Shown: positions 60,800 through 64,000 of the stretch, piece after piece | Position numbering within the stretch: position 1 is the stretch's first letter | Layout: every line of letters begins with the position of its first letter | DNA from: Anthropogastromicrobium sp050944455 | Lineage (GTDB): Bacteria; Bacillota; Clostridia; Lachnospirales; Lachnospiraceae | NCBI GenBank assembly: GCA_050944455.1 | Contig: JBMNRC010000007.1 | Span: forward strand, 1 to 64,000 | Direction of reading: 5' to 3' | Length of the DNA: 64,000 bases | Made by a program: the position numbers and the translations under genes | The notes under the pieces: model-generated | What the model was told of the DNA's origin: nothing | What the model saw: only the letters and a program-made list of their open reading frames with translations | The model's database searches: none

Positions 60800-62650
60800 T
60801 CATTCCCTGACCACCCAGCGGTACGCGTAGCGGTCCAGGAAGAGCTGGGACGCGTCTGTCTCCTCCCTGTTGAACAGGTCGGTGAATCTTCCGCTCTCGC
60901 CCGGGACAGTAATGATCTGCGCCCTGTCGCTGAAATTCGCCACGCACAGGAGCTCGCGCTTTTCCAGCTTTCTCCTGAGCACAAAGGCGCTGCGGCTCGC
61001 TGTCTGAATGACGCGGAGCGACGCGCCGGGGCCGAAGCAGGGCTCGTTTTTGCGGATTTCCTCCATCTTTTTCAGCCCGTTCCAGATCGCGAACTGAACC
61101 GTGCCGGGCTGCCTGCGCTTGGCGGCATTGACCCAGTTGAACCTGCTGCGGTGCAGGTTGCGGCTGTCCGCGGCGCGGTCCGGGTCATTCATGTAGGAGT
61201 AATCATTGACCTGGCCGATCTCATCGCCTGAAGACAGCATCATGAACCCGCCGAGGCTCATGCAGGCCGCATGCATCAGAAGGTCGCGGCGGATGCCGTC
61301 GACCACCTGGTTGAGGTCTCCCTCAAAGCCGCCTTTCTCGATTCCGCAGAGGCTCGCCGATGTTCCGCACGTGCGCGCGTCCTTCGTGATCGGGTCATAG
61401 TTGTAAAGCTGCCCTCTCGCGTAGCTTCCCGGGAAAACGCCCTCAAAAAAGTGGTACAGATATTCCTTGTGCAGGAACGGATCGATGCCGAGACGGTGCT
61501 CCTCGTCCTCCTCCAGCCCCCAGCCGATGTCGTCGTGGCAGCGGATGTAATTGACAAAATAGCAGTTGTCGGGAAGGTTGTTGAGTTCGTCCGTCAGATG
61601 GTTCAGCAGTCTCGTGTCCGAAGCCGCCAGCGCCGACCACAGATTGACCATCTCGGAATTGCCGTAGAGCATATGGCATTCCGGTTTTTCCGGGGTGCCG
61701 AAGTAGGCCGGCAGTTCCTTCGGCGCCATCACGACTTCCCCTTTGAGAATCACAGCGGGGCACACGGTTTCCAGCAAGATGCGGACCATGCGCACGATGG
61801 TGTGGACCTGCGGAAGGTTGCGGCAGTTGGTGCCCAGTTCTTTCCAGATGTAAGGGACGGCGTCGATACGCAGCACTTCCACGCCTTCGTTGGCGAGGAA
61901 CAGGATCACGTCAGCCATCTCGGTGAACACCCTGGGATTCCGGTAGTTCAGGTCCCACTGAAACGGGTAGAACGTGGTCAGCACGTATTTCTGCATCTGC
62001 TCATTCCAGGTAAAGTTTCCCGGCGCCGTGCTCGGGAACACCTGCGGCATCGTCTTCTCAAACTGCGCCGGGATATCATACGAATCGTAGCACTGGTAAT
62101 AATCCTGGTATTCTTTCTCTCCGGCCTTCGCCCGCATCGCCCACTCGTGCGTATCCGCGGTATGGTTCATCACGATGTCGAGGCAGAGGCTGATTCCCCT
62201 TCTGCGGAGTTCGGCAGTCAGCTGCTCCAGCTCCTCATTCGTGCCGATCTGCGGATCGACGGTTTTGAAATCTTCCACGGCATAACCGCCGTCGTTCTGC
62301 GGATGCGGCATCTTCAGAAGCGGCATCAGGTGCAGGTAGGTGATCCCCTGCTCGGAAAGATAATCCAGATGGCTGATCACGCCTCTGAGCCCGCCCGCGA
62401 AAAGCTGGGGATACATTGTCATTCCGAGCATTTTCGGGCTCCGGTACCATTCCGGATTCGCCTCGCGCCTGGCGTCAAGCTCTTTCAGATCCTCCGGACG
62501 CTCATCATATCTCTGTCTCATTCTGCCGATCAGGTTTTCGTATTCCGGCGTATCTCCGTACAGAGAATGATAAAGCTCACGAAACTCTTTTTTCCCTTTT
62601 GAGAAACGCTGATCAAACAGATCCTGATCCTTCAATTTTTCTGTTCTCAT
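60800..62650 (-). CDS. Amylosucrase-like GH13 enzyme
   Basis: 616 aa, no signal peptide. GH13 regions: I DIVMNHT, II GVEVLRIDAVPYIW (nucleophile Asp), III ILKGEVV (acid Glu), IV NYIRCHDDIGWGL. The N-terminal helical part (ERPEDLKELDARREANPEWY) and IRCHDDIGW wording are those of amylosucrase/sucrose hydrolase, which split sucrose and may build alpha-glucan. That would pair well with glycogen phosphorylase elsewhere in the window. A C-terminal beta domain ends at WVVRE. GGGAGG precedes the ATG. Specificity is not certain. Confidence 0.9.
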   Translation of the reverse strand: MRTEKLKDQDLFDQRFSKGKKEFRELYHSLYGDTPEYENLIGRMRQRYDERPEDLKELDARREANPEWYRSPKMLGMTMYPQLFAGGLRGVISHLDYLSEQGITYLHLMPLLKMPHPQNDGGYAVEDFKTVDPQIGTNEELEQLTAELRRRGISLCLDIVMNHTADTHEWAMRAKAGEKEYQDYYQCYDSYDIPAQFEKTMPQVFPSTAPGNFTWNEQMQKYVLTTFYPFQWDLNYRNPRVFTEMADVILFLANEGVEVLRIDAVPYIWKELGTNCRNLPQVHTIVRMVRILLETVCPAVILKGEVVMAPKELPAYFGTPEKPECHMLYGNSEMVNLWSALAASDTRLLNHLTDELNNLPDNCYFVNYIRCHDDIGWGLEEDEEHRLGIDPFLHKEYLYHFFEGVFPGSYARGQLYNYDPITKDARTCGTSASLCGIEKGGFEGDLNQVVDGIRRDLLMHAACMSLGGFMMLSSGDEIGQVNDYSYMNDPDRAADSRNLHRSRFNWVNAAKRRQPGTVQFAIWNGLKKMEEIRKNEPCFGPGASLRVIQTASRSAFVLRRKLEKRELLCVANFSDRAQIITVPGESGRFTDLFNREETDASQLFLDRYAYRWVVRE

Positions 62651-62717
62651 GTGATCCTCCCTGTGTGCGCAGCTGCGGCTGATTTACGGGCTGAATGCCT
62701 GAGTTTATCTGTGTCTG

Positions 62718-62746
62718 ATCATACCACGGGCGGCAGATCCGGACAA
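62718..62746 (-). promoter_or_regulatory. Sigma-A promoter of the amylosucrase-like gene
   Basis: -35 TTGTCC (62741-62746), -10 TATGAT (62718-62723), 17-bp spacing; ~60-nt leader before the ATG at 62650. Confidence 0.78.
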
Positions 62747-62816
62747 GGAGCAGATTCGGCGCGCGATAAACGGTTATGCGGCAGGAAACATACCGATGCA
62801 GCCAATGCTCACAGAC

Positions 62817-62861
62817 AAAAAGCGGGCCGCCGGAAAAACCGCTGCTTTTCCGGCGGCCCGC
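62817..62861 (-). terminator. Terminator of the trp operon
   Basis: A 16-bp perfect stem (GCGGGCCGCCGGAAAA / TTTTCCGGCGGCCCGC) is followed on the minus strand by TTTTTGTC, 53 bp after the trpA stop. Confidence 0.9.
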
Positions 62862-62913
62862 TCCCGTCGGCCTCACTGAAGGCTTTTATACTTATACTTT
62901 TGTGAAGCCTGTC

Positions 62914-63702
62914 TCACTTATCCTGATCCGCGCGTCTCACTCCGTCCTTCATGGACCTGACATACTCTCCTACCGGGCCGGCGGCGTCCCTGCCGTAACG
63001 GTCCAGAAGCCGGATGATCGCCGAACCGACGATCGCTCCGTCCGACTGCGCGGCCATTTTCTCCGCCTGTTCCGGCGTGGAAATGCCGAATCCCACCGCG
63101 CAGGGCACTTTCGTCACTTCGCGGATTTTGGACGTCAGGGCAGAGATATCCGTTGTGATGGTCTTCCGCTCTCCGGTGACTCCCATGGAGCTGACGACAT
63201 AGATGAACCCGCAGGCGTCCCTGGCGATCATCTGAACCCGCTCGTCGGAAGTCGGGGCAATCATCGAAATCAGGTCTATTCCGTACTTTCTGCACACAGG
63301 GTCAAAATCTTCTTTTTCCTCATACGGCACGTCCGGCAGAATGATTCCGTCGATTCCGACCGAACGGCACTCAGAAACGAACCGCTCCGTGCCGTAGTGG
63401 AACACCACGTTGGCGTAAGTCATGAAAACCATCGGGATGGCGACGTCCCTGCGGAGCTCCCGGACGAACGCAAAAATTTTGTCCGTCGTGACCCCGCCGG
63501 CCAGCGCTTTTACATTTGCTCCCTGGATAACCGGCCCTTCGGCGGTCGGATCGGAAAAGGGAATGCCAAGCTCTATCAGGTCCGCGCCGTTTTCCGCGGC
63601 CGAACGGACCACTTTCCCGGTTGTTTCCAGATCCGGGTACCCGCAGGTGATAAACGGAATGAACGCCTTGCCGTGCGCGAAAGCCTCTGCGATTCTGCTC
63701 AT
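62914..63702 (-). CDS. trpA: Tryptophan synthase alpha chain
   Basis: 262 aa. Cleaves indole-3-glycerol phosphate to indole, which passes to TrpB. TIM barrel with AFIPFITCGYPDLETT, catalytic Glu44 in LIELGIPFSDPTAEGPVIQ, YANVVFHYGTERF and the phosphate site GFGISTPEQAEKM plus IVGSAI. The position equivalent to E. coli Asp60 is Glu55 (AEGP instead of ADGP), a variant I believe is common in Clostridia. GGGGAGG precedes the ATG at 63702. Last gene of the operon, 14 bp after trpB. Confidence 0.96.
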   Translation of the reverse strand: MSRIAEAFAHGKAFIPFITCGYPDLETTGKVVRSAAENGADLIELGIPFSDPTAEGPVIQGANVKALAGGVTTDKIFAFVRELRRDVAIPMVFMTYANVVFHYGTERFVSECRSVGIDGIILPDVPYEEKEDFDPVCRKYGIDLISMIAPTSDERVQMIARDACGFIYVVSSMGVTGERKTITTDISALTSKIREVTKVPCAVGFGISTPEQAEKMAAQSDGAIVGSAIIRLLDRYGRDAAGPVGEYVRSMKDGVRRADQDK

Positions 63703-63716
63703 CGTTTTACCTCCCC

Positions 63717-64000
63717 TCAATCCGAAATGTTCTGGCCCCTGTAGCGGGCGATCGCCGCGCAGTCTTTGTCGCCGCGGCCGGAAATCGTTATCACGATGAT
63801 CTTGTCCTTATCCATCGTCGGCGCGATTTTGATGGCTTCGGCAACCGCGTGAGCGGACTCGATGGCCGGGATGATGCCTTCCATCCTGGACAGGTATTCA
63901 AACGCTTCCACCGCTTCCTCGTCAGTAATGCCGACATATCTGGCGCGGCCGGTATCATGCAGCCATGCGTGCTCCGGGCCGACGCCGGGGTAATCGAGCC
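63717..64000 (-). CDS. trpB: Tryptophan synthase beta chain, C-terminal part
   Basis: The C-terminal 94 residues; the gene continues beyond the window edge. Wording is diagnostic: LDYPGVGPEHAWLHDTGRARYVGITDEEAVEAF, LSRMEGIIPAIESAHA, and the serine-binding/PLP-phosphate end ITISGRGDKD. PLP enzyme that joins indole and serine to tryptophan in complex with TrpA. Confidence 0.96.
   Translation of the reverse strand, partial: LDYPGVGPEHAWLHDTGRARYVGITDEEAVEAFEYLSRMEGIIPAIESAHAVAEAIKIAPTMDKDKIIVITISGRGDKDCAAIARYRGQNISD

Overview
The window looks like chromosomal DNA from a fairly GC-rich Clostridia/Lachnospiraceae-type Firmicute. The reasons are a T-box leader on ileS, sigma-A promoters and strong AGGAGG-type ribosome sites, two Lpl-type (CUT1) sugar ABC systems, a YesM/YesN-type two-component system, a GntR/FCD regulator, and many intracellular glycoside hydrolases. 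No phage, plasmid, IS element, CRISPR array, rRNA or tRNA was found. Taxonomy is inferred from gene content only.

Layout. (1) 1-7.7 kb: an anchored protein of unknown function, then ileS-glgP on the minus strand behind a T-box. (2) 7.9-18.9 kb, minus: a glycan operon with a 140-nt leader, ordered permease - permease - binding protein - GH78 rhamnosidase - GH106-like enzyme - beta-propeller hydrolase. (3) 19.2-29.3 kb, plus, divergent from it: histidine kinase, AraC-type response regulator, a lipoprotein solute-binding protein, a sialate-O-acetylesterase-like enzyme and two tandem GH29 alpha-L-fucosidases, ending at a strong hairpin. (4) 29.6-44.9 kb, minus: a second glycan block with a beta-keto acid cleavage enzyme, GH127, an Asp/Glu-racemase-fold protein, a 1232-aa GH2, a GH2 homologue that has lost both catalytic glutamates, and a second ABC system. 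(5) 45-64 kb: housekeeping genes (ispE, gntR, M28 peptidase, mrp, capA, nth, SpoU methyltransferase, pepC, trpBA) with GH127, two GH43-type proteins and a GH13 amylosucrase-like enzyme between them.

How it fits together. Blocks 2-4 could take up oligosaccharides through two CUT1 importers and trim rhamnose, fucose, L-arabinofuranose, acetyl and beta-linked sugars in the cytoplasm, since the enzymes show no signal peptides. That enzyme set points to branched plant pectin (for example rhamnogalacturonan), plant glycoprotein glycans or glycosylated plant metabolites. The exact substrate is not readable from sequence.

Most notable are: the catalytically dead GH2 homologue; a promoter region of about 100 bp duplicated in front of that gene's leader and of the second ABC operon; a GH29 gene tandemly duplicated together with a leader whose hairpins co-vary; and short tandem repeats that begin at or just after stop codons at several unrelated loci.
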